Origin: Brachypterus glaber
Lineage: Eukaryota > Arthropoda > Insecta > Coleoptera > Kateretidae
Assembly: GCA_958510825.1 (NCBI GenBank)
Contig: OY294046.1
Location: forward strand, 806,001 to 870,000
Reading direction: 5' to 3'
DNA length: 64,000 nucleotides
This document shows, in pieces, positions 10,315-20,603 of this stretch (position 1 is its first letter; every line of letters begins with the position of its first letter). Made by a program: the position numbers and the translations under genes. A model generated the notes under the pieces. It made no database searches. It worked only from the letters and a program-made list of their open reading frames with translations, and was not told where the DNA came from.

Positions 10315-10718
10315 GTTTCCTCGATTGTTTTTACAAATTGGAATCATTCCATCTACAAAATGTTACAAAACCTCAAAAAAATTAACGGACCTGTTTAATT
10401 TAATAATGTCCACAATATTGCCCCTATCGTCACAAATAGCCATCGCCAAGGCTGTGGGAACTATTTGCAGTTCAATGAAAAGCCGGTGTGATTCAATTCT
10501 TTTCAGAACATACCTATCGGGAATTTAATACAGCTCTGATTGTGCTTATAAGCTATAGGTTTACTTTCGCCACAAAAGTGCCTTATTTGACGGTGTCACA
10601 TTTTTGTGTGGCTCCCATAGTAAGTATATAAAGCTTACTTTCAAATCGTGACGTCAACAGCTTGCCGAAATGGAAGGACAACTATAATTCAGCCATCAGA
10701 TGACGGCATAATTTTATA
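10315..10718. other. Low-copy stretch with a weak open frame
   Basis: A 67-codon frame (10325-10528, plus) reads without low complexity but matches no family I know and has no clear splice or start context. Near 10660-10692 the text ATGGAAGGACAACTATAAT also occurs in similar form at about 26752-26772 (ATGGAAGAACAACTATAAT), so part of this stretch belongs to a dispersed repeat. Confidence 0.35.
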
Positions 10719-11071
10719 CAGGGGGGTTCAGATATATGTTACGAAATTTTAAGGAGCGATTCTACATGAAAAACATAAAAAAAAGTTTCTATAAAGGTTG
10801 TAAGGGAGCTGTGGACCTCCTAAGAGTACGTCTGAAAAAGAGTTTTTACTTAAGTAGATATCCAAAATAGATTTTAGGAAAAAAAGTGACAACGCCCCCT
10901 TCCCTGGTTAAAATAACTAAAGAAAAATTACACAGATGATAGCCTTTATCAATGTTAGGGCATGTGCAAAATTTTTTTTCTGTTCTTCGTAGGGTTCCAG
11001 AGATATTAAATAAAAACTTTTTTGGATGTAGAACCACTTAAATTTTTGTAACCTATTTCTAAATGACCCTG
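10719..11071. mobile_element. Family E relative, short copy E4
   Basis: TA-flanked, with ends CAGGGGGGTTCAG and AAATGACCCTG. It keeps diverged versions of the E landmarks: a GATTCTACATGA-like motif, a reduced GGAGCTGTGGACCTCC block and the (TCTCTGGAACCC)-type motif in reverse. At 353 bp it is much shorter than E1. Confidence 0.6.
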
Positions 11072-11642
11072 TATATTTTTAAAAAAGTTTCAGACCGGGC
11101 ACTACTTTTAAGAAAAATTCTTAGTACATTTTTACCGTAGTCTTTACAAAAATGACCATTGGGTGTATGAAATTGCCTAATATTCGTAGACCGAAAGTTT
11201 CGCGGGATGAAAATGAAAACTTAAAAAAAAGTATTTTACGCGTAATAAAACTGAATTCTGTAACGTTGTAACTGACGAACAGGTCCTTTTCTCGCGAGTG
11301 TCCACACAGAAGATCCAATTGCAATAAAACCGCATATTAATTGATGGATATGCGCGATATTTTGTCACCGAGTAAGGTAAGCTATTTTTTTTATCGTGAC
11401 TTGTGACGTGGGAATTTTTTGCTATGCAAAAACAACGCACTGATTAGGTGTAAACTTGACCAAACTTAAATAATTTTCAAATGATTTTGTCACGGAAATG
11501 ACGCACTGAAAATTAATGTTTATTATGGTCTGTTTTTTCAAGCAAAAAAGCCCCTAATTTAATAAAATCAAATGAATTACTACTATTCGGTCCATAATAA
11601 ATAAATTATGTCATGTATAATTTTAAAAATATTAACATTGTT
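11072..11642. other. Unassigned stretch between E4 and D1
   Basis: No gene or recognised repeat. Minus-strand open frames at 11121-11440 overlap each other in different frames and look like chance. Confidence 0.5.
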
Positions 11643-12332
11643 ACATCGGCACTTAGTGCTACTAAGAGTGCCGATGTATTGAAATCTTCGCCGAAAAGTC
11701 AAAATCTTTGACCACGTTTTTTTCACATTTCTCGACGTTTTAGACCATTCTGAGTCGAAATCAGTAAAAAGAAATTTTGCGTCCGTCTGTCTGTCTGGTT
11801 GTAAACTCTCTAACTCCATTTCTACATGAGATATCGACTTGCGGTTTTTTGCATATTGTTTCTTATCGTATTCTTAAGAGCTGATTAGATTTTGGGGGTA
11901 GACGATTGGGAGTAAGGGGGTAAAAATAGGTTAAAACTCCTCTTTTTTGTTTATAATTAAGGCAATTGTTATTGTATTTGGTTAATTTAGCACTTATATA
12001 AAAGATAATTTTAAATTGGTCAAAAAATGTTATAAACAACGTTTTCCTAAAACGCATTGTTTTCGAGATATTGGCGTTTAAAGCAGTAAAAGTTTTTTTT
12101 AGCATATCTCACATATTTATAATCCGATTTCAAAAAATTATATTTTAAATAAAAGCTCTTTTTAAGCCCTATAAAAAATGTTATATACAGTTTTTTGCTA
12201 GAATATAATGTTTTAAAGATACAGAATTTAAAATCAAACAAAACACCTAATTTGAAATTTGCAAACTAGATGGCTCTAGTGTACAATAGTGCCAATGTTT
12301 TGACAGGGTGCTTGCAACGTTTCATCTAGTTT
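11643..12332 (+). mobile_element. Family D Helentron/HINE-like element, copy D1
   Basis: It starts after TT with a strong hairpin, ACATCGGCACTTAGTGC...GTGCCGATGT (11643-11678). It continues through a GTCC-GTCT-GTCT-GTCT tract at about 11780-11797 and ends with GTGCCGATGT about 45 bases before a terminal CTAGTTT. The motif ACATCGGCAC near one end and its inverse near the other, a stem-loop and a (GTCY)n tract are the known layout of non-autonomous Helentrons (HINE/DINE-1 type). It does not encode Rep/helicase. Insertion between T and T is consistent at all full copies. Confidence 0.75.
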
Positions 12333-12879
12333 GATATTAAATTGCTTAAAATTATGTTAAACATATCGCAAACTAAATTTAATGACTAAAGAACGTGCTA
12401 ATAAAATTTCAATGCTGTTAAAATACACAAATAAGCCATTAAATTTCTAAATGTAATATTACATATTTATGTTGTTAACGGTCATAAACAAATCATGTTA
12501 ACTTAACGTAAATGTCAAAAATGTTTTGTATTTTAATTTTAATTTATAAATACCTATCGAATTTATGTCATCAAGGTATTATTAGAATATCCGCCCACAT
12601 ATAGTGCTAAAATAACAGTGTATGATAACATGTTATTGTTATCAATATATGTACTATGCTTCTTAGGGTGACCATGGAAGAGTCTCACCTCTCAAATTTG
12701 TTCACTGGGATCACAAAATAATCCACATTTATTTCAGATTTTTTGGATCATATTTATTTGTGGCCCATCATAGGTTTTTGAAAACCCATATTTATATACC
12801 AGGTATTAAACATTAATTATTCTGGGCACAAATTTTGAGCACAGATTTTTTCAAAAGAATATTATAATTTGGGAGAAAA
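12333..12879. other. Unassigned AT-rich stretch
   Basis: No gene or repeat match seen within the window. Confidence 0.5.
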
Positions 12880-12957
12880 TCAAAGAACTTTTACCTCAAG
12901 AAGTAATTTCAGACCAATGTTTATGAAGGTGTCATCTTTTTGTTTGTTTATTTACTA
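12880..12957 (+). repeat. 78-bp repeat also present at the window end
   Basis: It begins CAAAGAACTTTTACCTCAAG and ends in TTTGTTTGTTTATTTACTA. It matches 63922-64000 with few changes. The TTTG-rich end resembles a retroposon tail, but only the shared portion can be judged because the second copy runs off the window. Confidence 0.6.
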
Positions 12958-13464
12958 ACGGAAACGCGATACAGCTTTGTGGTGTAAAATGTAGATTTCG
13001 CTAGGCGACTTTCAGGCTACCTAGTAGCGATGTTGCGTAGTTTCCACCTTATCATGAATTCAAATCATTATACTTAAATTAAAAATGTAAAAAACTTTAT
13101 TTTGTATACTAGAATTATGTTTAATAATATAGTATATTTAAATCTATTAAAATTAAACTACTAGTTCATATAAACCTCATACAGAACTAATGTTTCTTAA
13201 AATTTACAATAAAATATCCAAAGTATATGTTTCCAATCGGCAACACTGTACCCCTGTCAGTCATTTTACGACATTAGACTGTGAATTTACACATTCTTTC
13301 TCTCTCTTTATGCGTACTAAGTGTAAACAATAGTCATTCCCCACCAGCCCCTCCAAAAGTCCAAAATGATCAAAATTTACGTTACGTAATACTTGAAGGT
13401 TCCCTTAATGATTGGGTAAAAGTGTAATTATTCTAATAAAATAAAATCACTATGGCTGAAAATG
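12958..13464. other. Mostly unassigned, with a Harbinger-like fragment
   Basis: A family J end (CCAAAATGATCAAAATTTACG ... ACTTGAAGGTTCCC-TTA) lies at 13360-13403. The rest shows no gene or repeat. Confidence 0.5.
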
Positions 13465-13679
13465 ATGAAGCTGAAGTTTGCAACGTTTTTTTGCAACGAA
13501 AATTCAAATAGTACATTAAAGTACTAGTTTTATAACATACGTTTTCAGCGCACGAGTACAAGTTTAGAAAAAGCCGCTTGCGGCGAGTTTTCTAAAGTAC
13601 TAGTACGCTAAAAACGTGTTATGAAAAAAGTGCTAATTGACATTTCGATGCAAAAAAACGTTGCAAACTTCAGCTTCAT
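13465..13679. mobile_element. Family A foldback MITE, copy A3
   Basis: Complete copy flanked by the perfect 8-bp duplication TGAAAATG (13457-13464 and 13680-13687). The right arm is slightly shortened. Confidence 0.92.
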
Positions 13680-14339
13680 TGAAAATGCACCGAAATATTA
13701 AATTTTAATTGTTTCGATAATTATATGTATAAAATACGATAAAATACCTAACCTGAATATTTGAAATTTCTATTATAATTGCAATTGGACATTTGAGGGT
13801 GTTTTCAACTTTGATTTATTCAAGATGTCCTGCGGATAATCGCTGTTATTTTCCAGATATGAAGTATCATTACACAATTTTTTTTAATTACTGGTTTGTA
13901 ATAATTACTATCGTGTTTACCCAATAATTTCAATATTTAAAAATGATTTAAAAATTCAGAAAAAGTTTGGTTTGGTTCAATTCATTAATATTCATTAATC
14001 ATAATTTATATCTTTTGGTATAAAATCTAAATTTTTAGTAATTCAAGTTAAATAATTGTAAATTATATGAAAAATTACAAGAATTATTTGGTCCTAATCT
14101 AGAGAGTAAGGAATTGTAAGAAAACACCTCGGAAAACACGAAAGAACTTGACGACTTCTCAAAAAGTCCAAATTCCATTTTATCTTTTTATTGTTATCAA
14201 AATTAGTGGAAAGCCCCTACCACAAGCATAGAGCTTATTTGGGGCTCTCCACGACTCTGTAATAACTTAAAATAAATAAACTAAAAAAACTAAAAATATT
14301 GCTGTTTATACCCCTCGTTATACCCGCACCGACCCGTTA
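13680..14339. other. Unassigned AT-rich stretch
   Basis: No gene, RNA or repeat copy recognised in about 650 bases. Confidence 0.5.
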
Positions 14340-14762
14340 CACGGAAAAAAAAATTATAGCTAGGAGCGCTATAACACACATACCAAGCAAATTATAATCG
14401 CTTATTATATAAATACAAGGCTTTCTCTTACAATTATGGCAGTCAGTGTAAAAATTTATATGAAATACTTTAATTGTTTAGTGAATAATAAAATATAACA
14501 AATAGTATGGCATTTATGCTTAAATAGATTTAATTATTGTCCGTGCTAATAATTTTTATAATATAATAAAATTTCTGTAAATTTATAATAGTGCCTGTAA
14601 TAAATATAATCGTGTCTGTAATATATATAATCGTTTCCAATTTATTTTTAACATTATTAGTTATTGTGTCCCTTATAATCTATAGCTTAAATCACTATAA
14701 TTTGCCACTGTTACCAAATATCTTATAATGTATAGCGCAGAGCCCACTAATTTCTTTCCGTG
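14340..14762 (+). mobile_element. Family C TA-flanked MITE, copy C1
   Basis: 423 bp with CACGGAAA at one end and TTTCCGTG at the other, flanked by TA on both sides (TA target duplication, Tc1/mariner-like habit). The inverted ends are only about 8-10 bp. The interior is extremely AT-rich, with repeated CTGTAATA-TATATAATCG units. Copies C2-C4 are nearly identical. Non-coding. Confidence 0.85.
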
Positions 14763-15297
14763 TATTATGCTATTCACAGTGCCCGCGCTAGAATAGTATT
14801 ATACGGTAGTTTCGAATTTTCCAGAATCGCCAAAAAACGTCCTAGACAAAAAATTATTGGATACAAATGTGTTTCATGTAAAAAATAAGAAACTTTGAAA
14901 ATGTCTGTCTGTCCGTACGATCGTTCAATGTCACATTTTTTGTGGACACGATAACTTAAGAACGGATAATCCGATAGACTTGAAAATTTCAGGAAAAATC
15001 AAGTTTTATAAGGGGAAGATCCCTATCGTTTTTGAAAGTAATCCCCCCAAAAACAAAAAAGTTATGGGGGTTAAACTTTTTTTTAAAATTAACCATTTGA
15101 AATTTTTTTTCAAATTTTTTTTTCGTTCTTCGCAAAAAGAAAATAAAAAAAAAATAAAAAATTATTTTGAGTTTTCCAATCTGTAATAATATTAAATTTT
15201 TGACTTAAAAATTATTAATGACAACTGAGGAGCATTATTTCAAAAGTTAATCCTTAAAAAACCTTAACACAATATTGGATTTATTAACTTTTGAAAT
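14763..15297 (+). mobile_element. Helentron-like relative (family X) joined to D7
   Basis: This stretch, with GTCTGTCTGTCC at about 14904-14916 and GATAACTTAAGAACGGATAA, recurs inverted at about 43640-43865. The GTCY run and the following 'slow' A/T-rich body suggest a second Helentron-like subfamily. It passes directly into an inverted family D fragment. The 68-codon frame at 14980-15186 is lysine/phenylalanine-rich low complexity and not a gene. Confidence 0.5.
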
Positions 15298-15629
15298 AAA
15301 CAAAAACCGCTAAAAATAGGAGTTTTACCCTATTTTTAGCCCCTTACCCCCAAAATCTAATACTCTAATATACAATATATCTAATAATCTTCGGAATACG
15401 ATAAGAAACAATATGCAAAAAAACGCAAGTCGATATCTCATGTAGAAATGGAGTTAGAGAGTTTACACCCAGACAGACAGACAGACGGACGCAAACATTT
15501 TTTTTACTGATTTCGACTCAGAATGGTCTAAAACGTTGAGAAATGTGAAATAAAAGTGGTCATGATTTTTACTTTTCGGTGAAGATTTCAATACATCGCC
15601 ACTCTTAGTAGCACTAAGTGCCGATGCAA
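15298..15629 (-). mobile_element. Family D Helentron-like fragment, copy D7
   Basis: Inverted relative to D1. It holds the hairpin end (about 15593-15629, one arm mutated), a GACAGACAGACAGACG tract at 15473-15489 and the block up to AAAAACCGCTAAAAATAGG, then stops abruptly at the X-like sequence. The two together may be one chimeric element. Confidence 0.65.
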
Positions 15630-16360
15630 TAAGTCAGTTTTTAAAATCCCAATCCTGTTTTCATTATTACCTGTGTAATTTTCGGATCGTTTTCTAAACT
15701 TGTACTCGTGCGCTAAAAAAATCACCCCAAGCAGATTATCAACTGCAAGTTCAACTTCGTGAATGTTTTAACCTGAAGAAGCGAGTAAAAAACCTAATCA
15801 GAAATGCAAAGTTTACTACATAATTAAAAATTAAGATTTTAGTTATCGATAATAAAGAATTAATTATTTTAATTTATTTTTTGCACGACCAAGAGTAAAA
15901 CCTAATTTTACACTTTCATTTTCGGGACTAAACTTGCCGTTTTTCTCCCAAGGGAATAAATATCACGGCAACCTTGATAATATTAAAATATTATACTTAC
16001 TATGTGCTTTGCTGGTTCAAAAATTAGGTTTGGTGGTGTTTTGTAATAAATTAGCGATTCAAACCAATTTATTTGATTTTAACAAAGAAAACCTTTAAAA
16101 ATAACATTGTTATAACAATTTATACATAAATTAAAATTTATCATCTTCGTCCATTTTTTTGACGTTTGTGTCAACCATATTAAAAAACAATTGAAATCGC
16201 GATAGCCATGAAACTGACTTTTCGCAATTTACAGGCACCTTGATTAAATTACGAAAATAAAACAACCGATTTTAGACGCGTGGTTTTTAATTTTAATTTT
16301 ATCTACCTACCTAAATTATTATTCCATCAATCTATTTTCTAATCATCGTACAGAGTGATA

Positions 16361-16405
16361 TTGGTAGACTGACAGTTTCGGGCTGCTGGCCCTCTTCAGT
16401 ACCAA
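16361..16405 (-). ncRNA. Minimal hammerhead ribozyme
   Basis: Read on the minus strand, a 45-nt segment folds as a complete minimal hammerhead. Stem I is TTGGTA with TACCAA (6 bp). The core CTGAAGA fits CUGANGA. Stem II is GGGC-CAGCA-GCCC. The core GAAA is intact. Stem III is the very short A-C-T with A-G-T closed by the triloop GTC. The cleavage site would follow GTC at the stem III/stem I junction. Ribozymes with this tiny stem III are known from Penelope-like elements and animal retrozymes. All invariant core positions are present. Self-cleavage is inferred, not shown. Confidence 0.85.
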
Positions 16406-16714
16406 GAGTCAACTCTGCACGCTGATTAAGAAAACGTTTTTAGACTTTACTCGCAAAAGGAATATAGCCATTAGATTGATGTAGACTTGTGCGCCATCTA
16501 TTTCTAGATGTAGACAACTACTCATACCTCTCCTAATCTGGAGACTTTGAATGGTAGCAAGTTAAAGACTTGTGTGTCTCAAGCACATAGTACCACTAAC
16601 GGGTGGTTAGACGTAAAATTAGTAAGGACAGAAATTTTTAATTTTAAACAAAATTATAAAAATATTAATTTATTATTCCATCAATCTATTTTCTAATCAT
16701 CGTACAGAGTGATA

Positions 16715-16752
16715 TTGGTAGACTGACAGTTTTGGGCTGCTGGCCCTCTTCA
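16715..16752 (-). ncRNA. Degenerate, truncated hammerhead copy
   Basis: Second copy of the ribozyme segment. Stem II, stem III and the TACCAA strand are identical to the copy at 16361. The core GAAA has become AAAA, and the segment is cut off inside CTGAAGA by the inverted tail, losing the 5' strand of stem I. It is expected to be inactive. Confidence 0.75.
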
Positions 16753-17146
16753 CTCTGTACGATGATTAGAAAATAGATTGATGGAATAATAAATTAATAT
16801 TTTTATAATTTTGTTTAAAATTAAAAATTTCTGTCCTTACTACCTAAATTATGTTTGGTCCTGCAAAAAATAGTGTATATACCTCAGGACTAAACTTGGC
16901 TGTTTTAGTCCCTTGCATTTCTGTTTCCCTCGCTCGCTACGCTCGCTCAGGAAACACTAATGCAGCGGGACTAAAACAGCCAGTTTAGTCCCTTGGTATA
17001 TAAATAACTATTATATGCTAGTTACGAGTTTAATTATTTATTTAAAAGTAAATATGCTTATTCCTGGGTCCAGAATTTTAAAATTTAAAATGAGTTTCTC
17101 TTCCTAATGTTTACATTAAAATATTCAGATACCACAGTTGAGGATA

Positions 17147-17311
17147 AAGCTGAAGTTTGCAACGTTTTTTTGCATCGAAAATTCAAATAGTATATTAAAG
17201 TACTAGTTTCATAACATACGTTTTTAGCGCACGAGTACAAGTTTTTTCTAACGTACTACTGCGCTAAAAACGTGTTATGAAACGAGTGCTTTATTGAATT
17301 TTCAGCTTCAT
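17147..17311. mobile_element. Family A foldback MITE, truncated copy A4
   Basis: The left arm starts AAAGCTGAAGTTTGCAACG (first bases changed). The right arm keeps only TTCAGCTTCAT, having lost the GCAAAAAACGTTGC block. There is also an internal loss near 17247. Confidence 0.8.
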
Positions 17312-17344
17312 AGTTAGAAGAGTATAGGACAAAACGTGAAGCAA

Positions 17345-17870
17345 ATATCTTCACGGCTTGTTTATAGATTTTAGCAAAGTCGACGGTTTTCATTTGTTGT
17401 TTTTTCACCGTCTGCGCTAATTTTTAATTTGACTAATCGAGTGATTTCACCCGAAAATAAATTTCGTGACGAAAACAGTTTTGTAAATTTTAAGCATTAA
17501 TTTAATGTATTCATTAGCTTTTTAAGTGCCTATTCACAGGCTCGCATAAGAACATAATACATAACAACGCGATGTCGTGATTGGCTTGATGTGCCGCCAT
17601 GTATCTTGTAAGCCAATCACGGCATCGCATTCTTATGTTTTATGTTCTTATGCAAGCTTCTGGATAGGCCTTAGAGTGTTAATTTTCGTCGTTAAAACAC
17701 TACTGCAAAATATTTTAATGATATAGTCAAATTCACAGCTATCTGGACTGACGCCATCATAAAATACTACCTAAATACCGTATAAATATTTTGCATAATA
17801 TGATATCATAATTTCTAGAAATCAAGATTTAAAGAAAAAACAAGCCGTTAAGATTTGTAATGCTACGCAT
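17345..17870. repeat. Candidate element with CTTCACGGCTTGTTT ends
   Basis: ATCTTCACGGCTTGTTT at 17348 is mirrored by AAACAAGCCGTTAAGAT near 17838-17856. The same motif followed by GTAATGCTACG-type text occurs near 32578 and 43953. It probably marks an old inverted-repeat element of about 520 bp that carries T1 inside. No target duplication was resolved. Confidence 0.4.
17527..17670. mobile_element. Family T palindromic MITE, copy T1
   Basis: About 144 bp with arms GCATAAGAACATAA and TTATGTTCTTATGC nested within GTGCCTATTC...GATAGGCC. Inner arms contain GCCAATCACGGCATCGC and its inverse. It is almost fully self-complementary. A diverged partial copy lies at 21812-21898. Confidence 0.65.
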
Positions 17871-17893
17871 TCTAGAATAGAATTTTTATTATA

Positions 17894-18826
17894 CAGTGCG
17901 GTCCAAAAGTCACCCCCCCCCCTTTTAACTTTTGAACGAGTTGAGATATCGACTTCAAATTTAGAACTCTTAAATAAGACAAACTATCTTTTAACATACA
18001 TTTGATATTTTCAGCTCTTAAAATGTGGGTAGGGGGGCATGGGGGACATTTTTTTAAATGGAAAGGGGGGTCGTGTGATACATTAATAAAATTTTCTATT
18101 TAAACAAACATTTTTAATTTTTAAATTTTTTTTTTTAAGGTTTTGATTTTTCAATTTTTTGTGCTAAAACATTCGATTTTTTATGAAGCTGAAGTTTGCA
18201 ACGTTTTTCTGCAACAAAAATTGAAATAGTATATTAAAGTACTAGTTTTATAACATACGTTTTTAGCGCACGAGTACAAGTTTAGAAAACAACGCGCTTG
18301 CGGCGAGTTTGCTAAAGTACTAGTGCGCTAAAAACGTGTTATGGAATAAGTGCTTTAATATACTATTTGACTGTTCGATACAAAAAAAACGTTGCAAACT
18401 TCAGCTTCATGATTTTTTAAGTTTTTTTTTATAAATTTTTATTTATGTCAACTAAAATTAGTTTAAAAGTATAATTAACATTTTTTTATGATGAAATTAG
18501 GCATTTTTAAAAAATTATTTGTTTTTTTTTTTTAGAGGAATTTTGACATTAATACCAATTTTCAACCCCATTTTAAACGAATTTTTTTTTTTTTTATTTA
18601 AAAATATGGAGTTAAATGGAGAATTTTATAAGCTTTAAAATGATGTATTACACGACCCCTATTTCCATTTAAAAAAATGTGCCCCATGCCCCTTTTTATG
18701 AGCTGAAAGTATTAAATATAGACTAAAAGATAGTTTAAGTTGTCTTATTTAAAAGTTCCAAATTTGAAGTCGATATCTCAACTGGTTCTAAAGTTAAGAG
18801 GGGGGGGTTACTTTTGGACCGCTCTG
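17894..18826. mobile_element. Family H mariner-like foldback, copy H1
   Basis: TA-flanked, with ends CAGTGCGGTCCAAAAGT and ACTTTTGGACCGCTCTG. The arms continue inward as inverted copies (GGGGGCATGGGGG, ATGGAAAGGGGGGTCGTG and others) for several hundred bases. CAGTGCGGTCC-type ends at TA are typical of Tc1/mariner derivatives. A5 is inserted near the middle with its own 8-bp duplication; without it H1 is about 700 bp. No transposase is seen. Confidence 0.82.
18183..18410. mobile_element. Family A foldback MITE, copy A5, nested in H1
   Basis: Complete copy flanked by the perfect 8-bp duplication GATTTTTT (18175-18182 and 18411-18418). Its insertion postdates H1. Confidence 0.93.
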
Positions 18827-19297
18827 TATACTGATCACAGTAAATGGTATATTGCATTTTTTCGAAATAAGTACTTGAAAAAAAAAATAATAAATAAAAA
18901 AAGATCTTTTTTTGAAAAACGAAATTTTTTTCAAAAAAAAACTTTTTGAAACCCCTTCTGTTATTGCAATGTGACAAGACTGATAGAAAGTATAAAATTT
19001 GAATATGACTCATCATAATTATTATCGCATAAAAAATCCAAAGTTACTAAACGTTTTGCAATTTTAATGTGTTTATTTTTTTTATTAGAAAAACGTTTCA
19101 AAGCGTTAAAATTTCCTCGTAAATCTATGACATGATTTCCGTGTAAATAAATCTCCCAAAAATGACAGCCTACTTTATAAAAATACACTCGAGGTTTTCT
19201 AAATTGCTTCCCGTTCGGATTTATTTATAAGGGGAACGCAATAGTTTCTTTACGGTTTGGACTTTTATACTCGAATGACATTTTTAATTGATTTAGT
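18827..19297. other. Unassigned, partly low-complexity stretch
   Basis: The first part (ATCACAGTAAATGGTATATTGC) recurs near 43530, so it belongs to a dispersed repeat adjoining family X. The rest (18900-19297) shows no recognised element. Open frames on both strands are K/F-rich artefacts of A/T runs. Confidence 0.45.
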
Positions 19298-20297
19298 ATG
19301 AAGCTGAAGTTTGCATGAAGCTGAAGTTTGCAACGTTTTCTTGCAATGAAAATTCAAATAGTATATTAAAGTACTAGTTTCTTAACATACGTTTTTAGCG
19401 CACGAGTACAAGTTTAGAAAACAAGCCGCTTGCGCTAGTGCGCTAAAAACGTGTTATGGAATAAGTGTTTTAATATACTATATGAATTTTCGATGCAAAA
19501 AAACGTTGCAAACTTCAGCTTCATAAGTTTGCAACGTTTTTTTGCATTGAAAATTCAATAGCACTTATTCCATAACACGTTTTAGCGTACTAGTAGTTTA
19601 GAAAACTCTCTGCAAGCGGCTTGTTTTCTAAACTTGTACTCGTGCGCTAAAAACGTATGTTATGAAACTAATGAAGCTGAAGTTTGCAACGTTTTCTTGC
19701 AACGAAAATTCAAATAGTATATAAAAGTACTAGTTTCTTAACATACGTTTTTAGCGCACGAGTACAAGTTTAGAAAAAGCCGCTTGCGGCGAGTTTTCTA
19801 AAGTACTAGTGCGCTAAAAACGTGTTATGGAATAAGTGCTTTAATATACTATATGAATTTTCGATGCAAAAAAAACGTTGCAAACTTCAGCTTCATAAGT
19901 TTGCAACGTTTTTTTGCATTGAAAATTCAATAGCACTTATTCCATAACACGTTTTAGCGTACTAGTAGTTTAGAAAACTCTCTGCAAGCGGCTTGTTTTC
20001 TAAACTTGTACTCGTGCGCTAAAAACGTATGTTATTAGTTTCAAAAACGTGTTATGGAATAAGTGCTTTAATGAAGCTGAAGTTTGCAACGTTTTTTTGC
20101 ATCGAAAATTCAAATAGTATTCTAAAGCACTTATTCCACAACACGTTTTTAGCGCACAAGTACTTTAGAAAACTAGCCGCAAGCAGCTTGTTTTCTAAGC
20201 TTGTACTCGTGCGCTAAAAACGTATGTTATGAAACTAGTACTTTAATATACTATTTGAATTTTCGTTGCAAAAAGACGTTGCAAACTTCAGCTTCAT
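19298..20297. repeat. Tandem pile-up of family A copies (A6-A10)
   Basis: This block consists of a 17-bp A end (19298), a full copy A6 (19315-19524), a headless reversed partial copy A7 (19525-19670), full A8 (19671-19896), partial A9 (19897-about 20069) and full A10 (20071-20297). A6+A7 and A8+A9 are near-identical composites of about 356 and 400 bp, so the pair arose by tandem duplication of a composite and not by independent insertions. A9 ends in an extra TTAGTTTCAAAAACGTG piece not seen in A7. Confidence 0.85.
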
Positions 20298-20603
20298 GAT
20301 TTAGTCTATAAAAATTTAATTAGAAAAAACGGGTACCCTTTCTAGACGGGTGGCAAATTGAGAACGTTTCTTGTCTCTGTTTTGTTCGAGTTCACGAACC
20401 TCAAGAACCAATCTTAAAAGTTTAATTCTATCCGCAATTTTCTTGTTTTCGTTTTTAACGGATTCGTTACTTTTTTCTATATTTCTGAAAGATTTCCAAA
20501 ATGATCAAAATGATCAAAATTACGTAATACTTGAACGTTCCCTAAATACCCAGTTAAAATATGTAGGATGATGCAATATTGTTAAGTAGAATGGTGCAAT
20601 ATT
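20298..20603. other. Unassigned with a Harbinger-like end
   Basis: A family J right end (AAAATTACGTAATACTTGAACGTTCCC followed by TAA, broken here for length: ATTACGTAATAC, then TTGAACGTTCCC) lies at about 20494-20542. The 66-codon frame 20371-20571 runs into it and is not a gene. Confidence 0.45.

Larger units (their letters stand above)
16320..16840 (-). mobile_element. Non-autonomous Penelope/retrozyme-like retroelement
   Basis: A 521-bp insertion into the I1 element, flanked by the perfect 12-bp duplication TACCTAAATTAT (16308-16319 and 16841-16852). A block of about 75 bp with ATTCCATCAATC through the hammerhead core occurs twice in the same orientation (from 16321 and from 16675). After the second block the sequence from 16752 to 16840 is an inverted copy of 16619-16710. 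Terminal direct repeats bearing hammerhead motifs plus an inverted tail match the known layout of Penelope-like elements. The 354-bp spacing of the two hammerheads also fits the size of animal retrozyme monomers. No reverse transcriptase is encoded. Confidence 0.72.
15880..17012 (-). mobile_element. Family I element, copy I1, interrupted
   Basis: It matches I2 (30105-30708) in reverse. One end carries GGGACTAAAACAGCC arranged as a palindrome around the self-complementary GCTCGCTACGCTCGC core (about 16880-16999). The other end has CGGGACTAAACTTGCCG and TTGCACGACC. It is split at 16308-16852 by a retroelement with 12-bp target duplications. No transposase frame is present. Confidence 0.75.

Noticed and set aside
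12880..12957. 3' end of an autonomous LINE
   Set aside because: The shared segment with the window end is only about 78 bp with a TTTG-rich end; there is no reverse-transcriptase frame upstream to support it.
18740..19016. Overlapping frames on both strands near the right end of H1
   Set aside because: Both depend on long A or T runs and on the H1 arm; no recognised protein.
19298..20297. CRISPR-like array of regularly repeated GC-rich words
   Set aside because: The spacing comes from palindromic MITE copies over 200 bp long with inverted partners; there are no short uniform spacers or cas genes.
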